Of a stretch of DNA of 46,249 bases, positions 32,998 to 41,504 are shown in pieces; position 1 is the first letter of the stretch; each line of letters starts with the position of its first letter. The position numbers were made by a program, and so were the translations under genes. The stretch is from Dictyobacter formicarum. GTDB lineage: Bacteria > Chloroflexota > Ktedonobacteria > Ktedonobacterales > Ktedonobacteraceae. The DNA is taken from NCBI RefSeq assembly GCF_016587435.1, contig NZ_BNJJ01000042.1, forward strand, positions 1-46,249, written 5' to 3'. The notes under the pieces were generated by a model. It ran no database searches. It was not told the origin of the DNA and saw only the letters and a program-made list of their open reading frames with translations.

Positions 32998-34503
32998 ATG
33001 AGAATTCTCTATATCGATATTGACTCGTTACGTCCTGATCACCTGGGATGCTATGGCTATCAACGGCCAACCTCACCTAACATTGACCGCATTGCCTCAC
33101 AAGGTGTTCTTTTCACTAATTATTTTTGCTCTGATAGTCCCTGTCTGCCAAGTCGTGCCGCCTGTTTCAGCGCTCGTCCCGGCATTCAGAACGGCGTTGT
33201 AGCTCATGAGGATACGCCCATAGGGGCAACATTGCGCTATGGCAACCGGGAACGACATGGCGAGGCGGATGCTCCCATGTGGATGCACCACCTGGTACAC
33301 AACGGTATGAATACTGTCAGTTTCTCCAGCTTTGCTAACCGTCACCTGGCGGGATGGTTCCACTTTGGTTTTCGCCAATTTAACCTGTCGAGTCTCAAAA
33401 ATGGCAACGAAGATGCTAACGAAGTCAACGCTGTCGCTCTACCCTGGTTTGAACAGCATGCTCGCGAAGATAACTGGTTTGTGCATCTCAACTACTGGGA
33501 TCCGCACACGCTCTATACCGAGCCTCTTTCTTATATGAGGATGATGGAGGAGCATCCAGCTCCGGCATGGCCAGATGCTGACGCCATCAAGCAGCAACAA
33601 AGGCTCACAGGCGTACGAACGCCGCAAATGCTCTGGGCTGATTCTCCGGGAGAAGGCTACGGCAAAAGTCGCGTGCCGACAATGCCTGACCAGATCAAGC
33701 ATCGTGGCGACTTTGAACATCTTATTAATGGCTACGATGGCGCTATTCGCTTCGCCGATGAGAATCTCGGGCAAATATTTACTGAGCTGGAACGCCAGGG
33801 GATTTTTGATGAAACAGCGATCATCATTTCTGCAGATCATGCGGAGGCATTTGGCGAGCTAGGACAATACATGGAGCATGGCAGTGTAAGCCCGGCGGTG
33901 AATCGTGTACCATTGATTATCAAATGGCCCGGCATTACAGAGCAGGTGGCTGGTGACCAACGCTCGGAGTTGCTACTCAATATTGATCTTGCCCCAACCG
34001 TCAGCGCCAGCCTCGGTTTGAAGGTCCCTACCGGCTGGGCTGGACAGAGCTTCTTGCCACTGTTGGAAGGGCGCGCGCTCGCACAACCTCGTTCTGAGAT
34101 GGTAATGGGGCATGGCTTGCATACAAGGCAACGTGCTGTCTATGATGGACGCTGGCTGTATATTCGTACCTACCATCCAGGCTATTTTGAGTATCCTCCA
34201 CAGATGCTCTTTGACCTCTCGATTGATCCTTACCAGGTAAACAATGTAGCCGAAGCCTTGCCTGACCGCCTGCAACAAATGGATACTCATTTACGCAACT
34301 GGGAAAGAGAGAATGTCGCAGTCACCAACCAGCCTGATCCGATGCGCCTCGTACAGCATAATCCACCCACGGCGCTGGGGAAATCATTGAACTCCTTCAT
34401 TAAACGTTTGCGCAGTCAGAGCCGCGAGGAAGATATCAAACGATTTATGGACCGCTGGGAACACATAGACACAGATTATGCTCCGACCCCTTTAATTTTA
34501 TAG
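32998..34503 (+). CDS. Sulfatase family protein (alkaline phosphatase superfamily)
   Basis: 501 residues. N-terminal metal site ILYIDIDSLRPDHLGCYGYQ; active site DSPCLPSRAA, the CXPSR motif where Cys49 must become formylglycine; then ISADHAEAFGELGQYMEHG with the second metal site. The C-terminal subdomain is present (FDLSIDPYQVNNVAE). No signal peptide, so cytoplasmic. Start is ATG 32998 with AGGAAGGGG upstream, not the longer TTG frame. No formylglycine-generating enzyme is encoded in the window. Substrate may be a sulfate or phosphonate ester. Confidence 0.9.
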   Translation: MRILYIDIDSLRPDHLGCYGYQRPTSPNIDRIASQGVLFTNYFCSDSPCLPSRAACFSARPGIQNGVVAHEDTPIGATLRYGNRERHGEADAPMWMHHLVHNGMNTVSFSSFANRHLAGWFHFGFRQFNLSSLKNGNEDANEVNAVALPWFEQHAREDNWFVHLNYWDPHTLYTEPLSYMRMMEEHPAPAWPDADAIKQQQRLTGVRTPQMLWADSPGEGYGKSRVPTMPDQIKHRGDFEHLINGYDGAIRFADENLGQIFTELERQGIFDETAIIISADHAEAFGELGQYMEHGSVSPAVNRVPLIIKWPGITEQVAGDQRSELLLNIDLAPTVSASLGLKVPTGWAGQSFLPLLEGRALAQPRSEMVMGHGLHTRQRAVYDGRWLYIRTYHPGYFEYPPQMLFDLSIDPYQVNNVAEALPDRLQQMDTHLRNWERENVAVTNQPDPMRLVQHNPPTALGKSLNSFIKRLRSQSREEDIKRFMDRWEHIDTDYAPTPLIL

Positions 34504-34993
34504 CAGCAATCCAACTCAAACACGTGCGCAAGAAAGGTATGGAAGAAGCGAGTCTGGCGTAGAGCGTCGTAAATCCGCAGCTACTATTGATCATTCTGAT
34601 TATGTATCTGCTCATGATCCCTATCCATGTCTCTCCTCATTCTCTCTCTATGGCTAGTATGCTGGTATATGGAATCGTTGTCAATAAAGGGGTCCGCAGG
34701 GAGGATGATCGATGTCGTGAGAGATGGAGGTGGAATATTGTATAGCATGCTTGCTTGGAATGGAACGGCGCAGTTGACCATGCGTCCATTTCTGATCCAA
34801 GTCGCTTCTTTTTTGCCTTCTTTTGTGTTACAGTGAACGAGACAGAAAGCCCTGCCATGAATGGCGGGGATGAATGGCTTTTCCTTGTTTGGGGCCTGAG
34901 TGGCGTAGGCTGATAGGTGGGATCTTCCACTTTCTTTAGCCTGATGCAACGTGAACTCAGCTACCAGGCCGATGAAAGAAGAGGGAACTACAT
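34504..34993. other. Intergenic gap without a recognisable gene
   Basis: 490 bp. The ORFs on both strands have no family features and no good ribosome sites. One hairpin (GCCCTGCCAT region, 34849-34880, ending in TTTT) could be a weak plus-strand terminator. Nothing else is seen. Confidence 0.4.
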
Positions 34994-35779
34994 ATGGAAC
35001 AGCCTGTAAAAGGGCAAGTCGCTATTGTCACCGGTGCGGGACAGGGTATCGGACGCGCCATAGCGTTGCGTTTGAGCCTGGATGGGATGAGCCTTGTCCT
35101 GGCGGACCTGCAAGGCGATGCCGTGGCGCGGGTTGCTGCTGAGATCCATGCGGGAGGAGGCGAAGCGATTGCGCTTCCACTAAACATCCTGCACGCTGAA
35201 GATCGCCAGCGCATGATCGAGACAGCGCTTTCGACCTTTCACCGTTTTGATGCGCTGGTCAACAATGCGGGCGTTCAGCGCATCGCCCTGCCACTTGACG
35301 TAAATGAGGAACATTGGGACCTCGTCATGAATGTCAACGCGAAGGCTACCTATTTTTGTTGCCAGCTGGCCCTCAAGCACATGATAGAACAGCGCAGCGG
35401 GCGCATCGTCAATATAGCCTCTATTGCCGGGAAGATGGCCAGCACAACCTACCATCCCATTTACAATGCCAGCAAGGCGGCGGTGCTGGCGACGACGAAA
35501 ACGCTGGCCCTATATGCTGCAAGGTACGGAGTGCGCGTCAATGCTGTCTGTCCGGGTATGATTGAGACACCGATGCAGGATGCGGTGGACCGTGAAGTCG
35601 CCCGTATCACGGGACAGGCCCCGGCCGAGGTCCGCGCTGAACGCAACGCCCGTATTCCATTGGGCTATATGGGTGACGGAGCCGACGCAGCCGCAATCGT
35701 CTCATTCCTGGTCGGCCCGGATTCGCGTTACATGACCGGGCAGGCATTGAACGCCGATGGTGGCGTTCTCACCTATTAG
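34994..35779 (+). CDS. SDR-family NAD(P)-dependent oxidoreductase
   Basis: 261-residue classical short-chain dehydrogenase. Cofactor motif TGAGQGIG at 13-20, NNAG at 90-93, catalytic Ser143 (NIASIAG), Tyr157 and Lys161 (YNASK). The end MTGQALNADGGVLTY is canonical. GAGGG lies upstream of the ATG. After the TAG stop the same frame stays open for 41 more codons with protein-like composition, which looks like a remnant of another gene. Substrate not predictable. Confidence 0.92.
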   Translation: MEQPVKGQVAIVTGAGQGIGRAIALRLSLDGMSLVLADLQGDAVARVAAEIHAGGGEAIALPLNILHAEDRQRMIETALSTFHRFDALVNNAGVQRIALPLDVNEEHWDLVMNVNAKATYFCCQLALKHMIEQRSGRIVNIASIAGKMASTTYHPIYNASKAAVLATTKTLALYAARYGVRVNAVCPGMIETPMQDAVDREVARITGQAPAEVRAERNARIPLGYMGDGADAAAIVSFLVGPDSRYMTGQALNADGGVLTY

Positions 35780-35905
35780 ATACATTGGAAAATTATCGAG
35801 CAGGACTCGTCCTTTATCTTGACGAACGCCGACCGGCTTTCCTCCACAGAGGTGCGACAGCAGTATGGGGAGCTACTGGATCGCATCGCCTCTGACCTTG
35901 CATGA
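35780..35905 (+). pseudogene. In-frame coding remnant after the SDR stop
   Basis: Directly after the SDR TAG, 41 codons in the same frame run to TGA 35903-35905 (for example FILTNADRLSSTEVRQQYGE). The composition is that of a helical protein end, without a start codon or ribosome site. It may be a gene tail left by a deletion, or chance. The rest of 35780-36114 holds the ArsR operators and a 22-bp repeat. Confidence 0.3.
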
Positions 35906-35999
35906 GCGTGCCATTCATCAGCAAAGAGAACAGCGCGCCATCGGGTCCACGCCCACCACTTCTCGAATCTTGCTCTTGTTTCTGATATCCCTGAAAAAC

Positions 36000-36069
36000 G
36001 CAACTTCTGGGTTGCCTATCGCGGTTTTTTCTGGTATACTCTCTAATAGGCAACTTGAGGGTTGCCTAT
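36000..36069 (+). promoter_or_regulatory. Promoter with two ArsR-type operators for the second ArsR-SRPBCC operon
   Basis: TTGCCT (36012-36017), 17-bp spacer, TATACT (36035-36040). Operator 1, GCAAC-TTCTGG-GTTGC (36000-36015), touches the -35. Operator 2, ATAGGCAAC-N6-GTTGCCTAT (36046-36069), covers the start site. The centres are exactly 50 bp apart. The sites share GCAACTT-N2-GGGTTGCCTAT, so one protein should bind both, most likely the ArsR protein encoded at 36663. Confidence 0.75.
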
Positions 36070-36114
36070 ATAAAAAAAGACATGCGCATTTTGCGTCACC
36101 TGAAAGGAGATTCT

Positions 36115-36577
36115 ATGACCCTTTCTGATCGTATCGAACGAACCATGCTTTTGCCTGTCCCGCGTGAGCGTGTCTGGGATGCCGTTCACGAAACCAGAGC
36201 AGCTTGCCCGTTGGTTTGGGGTAGTGAGTGATATGGATTTTCGCGTAGGCGGTGCCATCCAATTTACCTGGGAAAATGAACGGTGTCCCTATCCTGGCGT
36301 GATCGAGGTCATCGAGCCGGAGCAGCGTTTTGCCTTTCGCTGGCCTTCCTATGCTGTTAGCCATCCCGGGCTCACGTTTGCCACCGCACCCAGTACGTTG
36401 GTGGAAATTACCCTGGAAGAACGCGCCGAAGGGACCCTCTTGACGCTGGTTGAGTCGGGATTTGCTTCCCTGCCTCAGCCTATTCCAACAGAGGAAGCCT
36501 ATCGCGACAACCAGGATGGCTGGCAAGAGTGCCTGAACGGGTTGCGTGCTTACCTGCAGAGCCAGGAAATCGTGTAG
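36115..36577 (+). pseudogene. SRPBCC (AHSA1-type) gene with an N-terminal frameshift
   Basis: ATG 36115 has AAAGGAG at the ideal distance and encodes the family start (MTLSDRIERTMLLPVPRERV followed by WDAV). The rest of the domain (FTKPEQLARWFGVVSDMDF onwards, to 36577) is in another frame. The gene length is 3n+1, so one extra base between about 36182 and 36192 explains it; removing one base gives a normal WDAF/VTKPEQLARWF junction. The remaining frame is intact to the C-terminus. Real mutation or sequencing error cannot be told apart here. First gene of the SRPBCC-ArsR-SRPBCC operon. Confidence 0.78.
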
Positions 36578-36662
36578 TGCCTGCGCGGTCCTGGTCCGTT
36601 TGTATTGCTTGTTGGAGGTGGTGCGAAAGAGCATCTCGTCCAGAGGAGAGGAGAAACAGGTG

Positions 36663-37070
36663 ATGACTGATTCACAGACGCAGCGAGTCTTTCTGGCGCT
36701 AGCTGATCCCACGCGTCGCCTGTTGCTGCAATACTTGTGCGAAGAAGGCTCAGGGACAGCAGCGGGCTTCGCTACCCGTTTGCCCATCACGCGTCAAGCA
36801 ATCATCAAGCATCTGGTGACTTTAGAGCAGGCCGGTCTCGTAGCGGCCCGCGAGACGGGTCGGGAGCGGCGGTATGTGCCACGGCCAGAGGCGTTGCAGA
36901 CTGTCACGACCTGGGTTGAGGCCATTGAAGCCCAATGGGATCAGCGCTTGGCTGCCCTGCGGAGCTATCTGCTCGATGAGCCGCGCACACCAGCTACCCC
37001 GGAAGAAGAGCATGCGACCATGACAGAACATCAGGAAAGGATGAATGAACATGACTCAAACCATGGATAA
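36663..37070 (+). CDS. ArsR-family transcriptional regulator
   Basis: 135 residues: VFLALADPTRRLLLQYLCEE, AGFATRLPITRQAIIKHLVTL, AGLVAARETGRERRYVPRP. No metal-ligand cysteine motif. A charged tail (EEEHATMTEHQERMNEHDSN) follows. ATG 36663 has GGAGAGGAG upstream. Its 3' end overlaps the next SRPBCC gene by 26 bp, so the two are coupled. It is the likely ligand of the two palindromes at 36000-36069. Confidence 0.87.
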   Translation: MTDSQTQRVFLALADPTRRLLLQYLCEEGSGTAAGFATRLPITRQAIIKHLVTLEQAGLVAARETGRERRYVPRPEALQTVTTWVEAIEAQWDQRLAALRSYLLDEPRTPATPEEEHATMTEHQERMNEHDSNHG

Positions 37071-37581
37071 TCAAAATTTCACCACAACCCTGTTGGTCAA
37101 CCAAACTCCGAGAGAAGTCTTTAATGCTATCACCAATGTTCGCGGATGGTGGTCGGAAGATATTGAAGGCGCTACTTCCCAACTCAATGATGAGTTTATA
37201 TATCGGGCCAAAGACGTCCATTATTGCAAAATGAAATTAATAGAAGTTATTCCCGACAAAACAGTCGTCTGGCTTGTGACGTATAACCACTTTAATTTTG
37301 TGAAAGACCAAAGCGAATGGATGGGCACACATGTGCGTTTTGACATCTCTCAGGAGGGGAACAAAACGCAGCTCCTCTTCACTCACGAGGGTTTAGTTCC
37401 CAAATTTGAGTGTTATGGCGTCTGTTCACCTGCATGGACTCACTATGTACAGGGGAGTTTATTGCCTTTGATAACCACGGGGAAAGGGCATCCCAACCAG
37501 GGAGATTTGATAACCGCGGAGCAAGGGCATCCCAACCAGAAAGAAAGTGAGACAACGACTGCTATGGAGCTGAACAAGTAA
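37045..37581 (+). CDS. SRPBCC (AHSA1-like) domain protein
   Basis: 178 residues: FTTTLLVNQTPREVFNAITN, VRGWWSEDIEG, KLIEVIPDKTVVWLVTY, and the helical end CSPAWTHYVQGSLLPLITTGKG. The C-terminal tail contains an imperfect 13-residue tandem repeat (LITTGKGHPNQ / LITAEQGHPNQ, 39 bp period), so the tail has been lengthened recently. ATG 37045 or 37051 can serve. It ends the SRPBCC-ArsR-SRPBCC operon. Confidence 0.83.
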   Translation: MNMTQTMDNQNFTTTLLVNQTPREVFNAITNVRGWWSEDIEGATSQLNDEFIYRAKDVHYCKMKLIEVIPDKTVVWLVTYNHFNFVKDQSEWMGTHVRFDISQEGNKTQLLFTHEGLVPKFECYGVCSPAWTHYVQGSLLPLITTGKGHPNQGDLITAEQGHPNQKESETTTAMELNK

Positions 37582-37587
37582 ACATAT

Positions 37588-37632
37588 GAGTGAAAGGGAC
37601 GCCCTCTCTAGGATATAGCGTCCCTTTCACTC
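37588..37632. terminator. Hairpin after the second ArsR operon
   Basis: Perfect 15-bp stem GAGTGAAAGGGACGC / GCGTCCCTTTCACTC (37588-37602, 37618-37632) with a 15-nt loop, 7 bp after the stop. No T-tract follows. Confidence 0.5.
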
Positions 37633-37810
37633 CCAGAGAATACGAAGATCATCACTCCTTTCACGGCAAGTAGACACGTGTTTTCTCTCTCCATGAAAGC
37701 GAGGCACGCTCAGGTTCTCACACCTGCTCATGGTGACACGCCTGCGCGTCTGGGGTCGATCAAGCGAAAGCTTCGCGCGGGAGTGTGATCGAGGCGGGCG
37801 TTGCGATTGG

Positions 37811-38725
37811 TTACCCGAGCTTGCGATACCTGGCTGGGGTCATGCCGATTTCTCGCTTGAAGGCTTTGTGAAAGGCGACTGCCGATTCATAGCCGAGAAG
37901 CTCTGCGATCTTTTCTATCTCGACATTGTCCTTGAGCAAGCGGGTTGCTCTGCTCATGCGCCAACGAGTGAGATACGTGATAGGGGGCTCACCCACAAGA
38001 CGGGTAAAGCGAGCGGAGAAGACTGAGCGGGAGAGGGCCACCGCCTCTGCCAGTTCCTCGACCGTCCACCTCTGTTCGGGCGATCGATGAATCAGGCCAA
38101 GCGCTGTGTTGATAGATGTATCGCGCAGCGCCGCTAGCCATCCTTGCGAAGATGCCGGTTGCTGCTCAACCCAAACCCGGATTACGTGAATGAAGAGCAG
38201 TTCGGTTAATCGTCTGAGCACGACCTGCGTGCCCAGCCGAGGCGTGGTCGCTTCACGTGCGATCAAACGTACAATCTCGGCGAAGCCCTGCACCGTGCGG
38301 CCCTGTTCTGCGGGAATATGAATAACCTTTGGCAAGCTGTAGAGCAGGGGAAAAGCTCCGGGATGCTCCAGATGGAACGCGCCACAGAGGACACTCATCT
38401 TTGACTCATCGGGTGTATCTGCAAAGCCCTGGTACTCGTGTTGCGCGGAATAGTCCACATGCAGGACTTGCGTCAGGGGTGACGTCAGTTCGTCACAGAT
38501 CGAGTGAGCGTGCCCGAAAGGGAAGAGCAGAACCGCTCCATCTTCGACTCGCAGAGGGGTCGGGTCTCCCTCGAAGGAGAGATAGCCACTCCCAGAGCCG
38601 AGCAGGTGAAAGATCATATCATGACTGGCCGCAAAGTGATAGCGCCAGGGAGGCGTCAGCTCCCTGCGCGCAGAGATCCACCCCTTTAGTTCAAGCGCAT
38701 TCAGGATATCTGTAAGCACATCCAT
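37811..38725 (-). CDS. AraC-family transcriptional regulator (cupin_6 type)
   Basis: 304 residues. The N-terminal cupin (YHFAASHDMIFHLLGSGSGY, DGAVLLFPFGHAHSICDE) is the type found in AraC proteins next to dehydrogenase genes. The C-terminal HTH pair is clear: WTVEELAEAVALSRSVFSAR, then IEKIAELLGYESAVAFHKAF and REIGMTPARYRK. AGAGGAAAA precedes the ATG. It is divergent from the NmrA-like/SDR pair across 288 bp; this gap contains GACAAT repeated directly (38752, 38765) and inverted (38780), which may be its binding sites. Confidence 0.88.
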   Translation of the reverse strand: MDVLTDILNALELKGWISARRELTPPWRYHFAASHDMIFHLLGSGSGYLSFEGDPTPLRVEDGAVLLFPFGHAHSICDELTSPLTQVLHVDYSAQHEYQGFADTPDESKMSVLCGAFHLEHPGAFPLLYSLPKVIHIPAEQGRTVQGFAEIVRLIAREATTPRLGTQVVLRRLTELLFIHVIRVWVEQQPASSQGWLAALRDTSINTALGLIHRSPEQRWTVEELAEAVALSRSVFSARFTRLVGEPPITYLTRWRMSRATRLLKDNVEIEKIAELLGYESAVAFHKAFKREIGMTPARYRKLG

Positions 38726-39013
38726 GCCATTTTCCTCTTTTGAGACGATCAGACAATTTTCCAGGACAATATAGCATAGATTGTCTCAATGTTCAAGGAT
38801 ATACTCTGCCTATCGAGAGGATCACTTGACCCCGCAAGAGTCGCACCGGTGGGATCTGATCATGAGACTGCGGCTCGGCACAGAGGAAACAGTGACCTGG
38901 TTACTTATTCAATAGTAGAGCGTAGCAGGGGAGCATTGTTTACATGAGAGGGCTTTTCGAGAAGCACTTATCTCTTCCTGGATCATGCCGAACCCTGCTC
39001 AGAGGAGGTTATC

Positions 39014-39901
39014 ATGATTCTTGTGACAGGTGTTAATGGCTTGATCGGATCTGCCGTGATTCGCGAGTTTGCGCGCCAGCAATACCCCGTGAGGGCACTC
39101 GTCAGAAATCGTGCGAAGGCACAGGCACTGGAGACGCTGCCTGGCGTAGAGGTTGTGGAGGGTGACATGCTCCGGCCTGAGACGCTTGGGCGCGCGTTAG
39201 ATGGTGTGGACCGCGTTTTGCTGATCTCTTCCCCCGACCAGCAGATGGTGGAGACCCAATGTACGCTCATCGATGCCGCCAAAAGGGCGGGCGTTCGCCA
39301 TATTGTCAAGCTTTCCGGCGTGACGACGTCATTGGATTCGCCCTTTCTCTTTTCGCGGATGCACGCAGAAATCGCGCACCATCTCGAACACTCCGGGCTT
39401 GCCTGGACCCAATTGCGCCCCAGCCAGTTCATGACGGAGTATTTGCGGGAAGTGCCCACCATCGTCGCCGAACGTGCGTTTTTCCTTCCTTTCGAGGATG
39501 CAAAGCTCACTCCCGTGGACCTGGAGGACATCGCGAAAGCCGCCTTTGCGCTGCTGACCACACCAGGGCATGAGGGCAAGACCTATATGATATCGGGTCC
39601 AGAAGCACTGAGCATGATAGAGATTGCCGAACAGATCTCCCTTGCCATTGGCGAGGCCGTGCGGTATGTCAACATTGCTCCGGAAGAAAGGAAGCGAGCA
39701 CAGCTCGCGGCAGGCATTCCCGCCTATGTCGTAGACGCGCTCGATGTGCAGTCAAGATTGCGTCGGGAGGGCAATGGTGAAGAAGTGGTGCACCCCGAAA
39801 CGCACATCGCGTTGGGCATTCGTCCCACCACCTTCGCCGAGTTTGCGCGTCGCCATGCCGCCGATTTTCGCGGGGAATCGGGCCACTTCGAAGGAGTATA
39901 G
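39014..39901 (+). CDS. NmrA-like NAD(P)-binding protein
   Basis: 295-residue atypical SDR. The N-terminal Rossmann motif is MILVTGVNGLIGSAVIREF (GXXGXXG type), then VRALVRNRAKAQAL and VKLSGVTTSLDSPF. The middle (LAWTQLRPSQFMTEYLRE) and DLEDIAKAAFALL fit NmrA/quinone-reductase-2-like proteins that sense or reduce small compounds. AGAGGAGG precedes the ATG. The next SDR gene starts 24 bp after its stop, so they form an operon opposite the AraC gene. Confidence 0.88.
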   Translation: MILVTGVNGLIGSAVIREFARQQYPVRALVRNRAKAQALETLPGVEVVEGDMLRPETLGRALDGVDRVLLISSPDQQMVETQCTLIDAAKRAGVRHIVKLSGVTTSLDSPFLFSRMHAEIAHHLEHSGLAWTQLRPSQFMTEYLREVPTIVAERAFFLPFEDAKLTPVDLEDIAKAAFALLTTPGHEGKTYMISGPEALSMIEIAEQISLAIGEAVRYVNIAPEERKRAQLAAGIPAYVVDALDVQSRLRREGNGEEVVHPETHIALGIRPTTFAEFARRHAADFRGESGHFEGV

Positions 39902-39925
39902 GGAATGGCTCAAAAGGAGGATGCT

Positions 39926-40693
39926 ATGAATGAATCACGTCAGACACGGCGTTTACGGGACAAGAATGTGGTTGTCATTGGAGGCAGCAGGGGTCTGGGG
40001 CGCAGTATTGTGGCTGCTGTGTACGCTGAGGGCGCCCGGGTGCTCGCAGTTGCGCGAAAGACCGAGCCGCTCAAGCAGCTTGCCGCGGCATTTCCGGGCG
40101 TACAGATCCTCGCGCTGGACGCGACGGAGGAGGGTGCTCCTGCAAAGGTGTTTAAGACGCTTGCGCCAGATGTCCTCATCATTTGCGCGGGTGCTATCCC
40201 TCATATGTCGCCCCTGGTAGAGCAAACATGGGATCAGTTTTCCCGCAACTGGAATAGCGATGTGAAGCTGTCCTTGCTCTTCTCTCAGGCGGCCTTGACC
40301 ACACCGCTGCCTGCGGGGGCGACCGTTATCCTCATTTCCAGCGGCGCTGCCATGGGGGATTCGCCGCTTTCAGGCGGCTATGCAGGAGCCAAGCGCATGC
40401 AGATGTTTCTGGCGAAGTATGCTCAGAAGGAAGCCGATCACTTGCATCGCAGTTTGTGCTTCCTGGCGCTGGTGCCCGGAGGGATGATGCCTACGACCGA
40501 GCTGGGAAGGGTGGCGGCCGAAGCCTACGCTTCCTCTCTGGGCATTTCACCGGCCGACTTTCTCACAAACATGAGAGCGGCGCCAACCACCGAGGATGTC
40601 GCCCGTGCGGTTGTCGAGTGTGCAAGCGATTCGCAAGAGAGAGCAGGGAGAGCGTTCCTGGTATCTTCCGCAGGGGTCAAGCTGGTGTCGTAG
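39926..40693 (+). CDS. SDR-family oxidoreductase
   Basis: 255 residues. Cofactor loop VVVIGGSRGLGRSIVAAVYA near residue 20, then ICAGAIPHMSPL in place of NNAG, ISSGAAMGDSP with the catalytic Ser, and YAGAK with Tyr and Lys. Start is ATG 39926, with a perfect AAGGAGG at the right distance; ATG 39905 has no such site. Second gene after the NmrA-like gene. Confidence 0.88.
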   Translation: MNESRQTRRLRDKNVVVIGGSRGLGRSIVAAVYAEGARVLAVARKTEPLKQLAAAFPGVQILALDATEEGAPAKVFKTLAPDVLIICAGAIPHMSPLVEQTWDQFSRNWNSDVKLSLLFSQAALTTPLPAGATVILISSGAAMGDSPLSGGYAGAKRMQMFLAKYAQKEADHLHRSLCFLALVPGGMMPTTELGRVAAEAYASSLGISPADFLTNMRAAPTTEDVARAVVECASDSQERAGRAFLVSSAGVKLVS

Positions 40694-40900
40694 ATCCGCT
40701 TCCAACGGTTCACTCCCACCACTTCCCGAATCTTGCGTGGCGCCCGCAGGAGCACCTGGCCACGCGGAGCGTTTGGCAGAGAGGAAAGGCTGGTTCTTCA
40801 GAATGAAGCGCATGTCCAAATGGATTGGTGATGGATGGGTATGTCCCGGATGCCACCCATCTTCGATACTGTCTTTCCCATTGGCCATGCCCCAACTCCA

Positions 40901-40944
40901 GTTGAGGAAGGGCATGCCCAAAAGAGGGCATGCCCTTCCTCAAC
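40901..40944. repeat. Perfect 19-bp inverted repeat
   Basis: Arms 40901-40919 and 40926-40944 (core GAGGAAGGGCATGCCC) with a 6-nt loop. A smaller GATGGGT/ACCCATC hairpin lies at 40832-40858. It stands just before a chimeric gene remnant and may be a terminator of the SDR gene or the trace of a mobile repeat. No T-tract. Confidence 0.55.
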
Positions 40945-40967
40945 ATGTAAGAGATAGGGGGATGAAT

Positions 40968-41183
40968 ATGTTACTTGAGAACAAAAGTGCGGTGATTTAT
41001 GGCGCAGGAGGAGCAGTTGGTGGTGCGATTGCCCGTGCCTTTGGTCTCATTGGCACCCCCGAGACCATCAGAGAGCGTCTGGCTGCCTATGAGGCTGCTG
41101 GGGTCCAGGAACTGGTGATCCATTTCTCTGATGCAACGCATCTGGAGACGGTTCGTCAGTTTGGCCAAACATTCATTATGTAG
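40968..41183 (+). pseudogene. Chimeric remnant: SDR start fused to LLM end
   Basis: 71 residues in one frame. The first part, NKSAVIYGAGGAVGGAIARA, is the Rossmann start of an SDR protein. The rest, LIGTPETIRERLAAYEAAGV and QELVIHF onward, is the C-terminus of an LLM oxidoreductase like the one at 20023-20979. An in-frame deletion between two neighbouring genes would produce this. A ribosome site (TAGGGGG) precedes ATG 40968. It cannot work as either enzyme. Confidence 0.7.
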
Positions 41184-41351
41184 ACCAGACGAGTTGAGAT
41201 AGTATCAGGTATTCGTTTTTGTGATGAGCAGCCTGTTTCGACCATCGGAGATGAAACGTTGATCCAGGGGCCTGGTTCAGAACAGGCCCCTGGAGAGCCC
41301 GGGGCGTTGTTTCTGGACAGAAGACAAACACGAACAATAGAGGGCGAGGAC

Positions 41352-41504
41352 ATGAAAAACAATGCAGGCGACATCAAGAATCATCTCGTCGTTTCACACG
41401 AGGAATGGCTTTCCGCGCGAAAAGCTCTGCTTGCCAGGGAAAAGGAACTCACCCGGTTGGATGTATACCGCCTTAAGCGTTCCAAGTTGATAGTGCTCAC
41501 CTGA
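41352..41504 (+). pseudogene. Truncated DUF899 family gene
   Basis: From ATG 41352 the frame encodes HLVVSHEEWLSARKALLARE and then KELTRL, the usual start of DUF899 thioredoxin-like proteins. It then loses similarity and stops after 50 residues, where the family needs about 200. GGGCGAGG lies upstream. A truncated remnant in a decayed zone; the following 350 bp show no family features. Confidence 0.6.
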
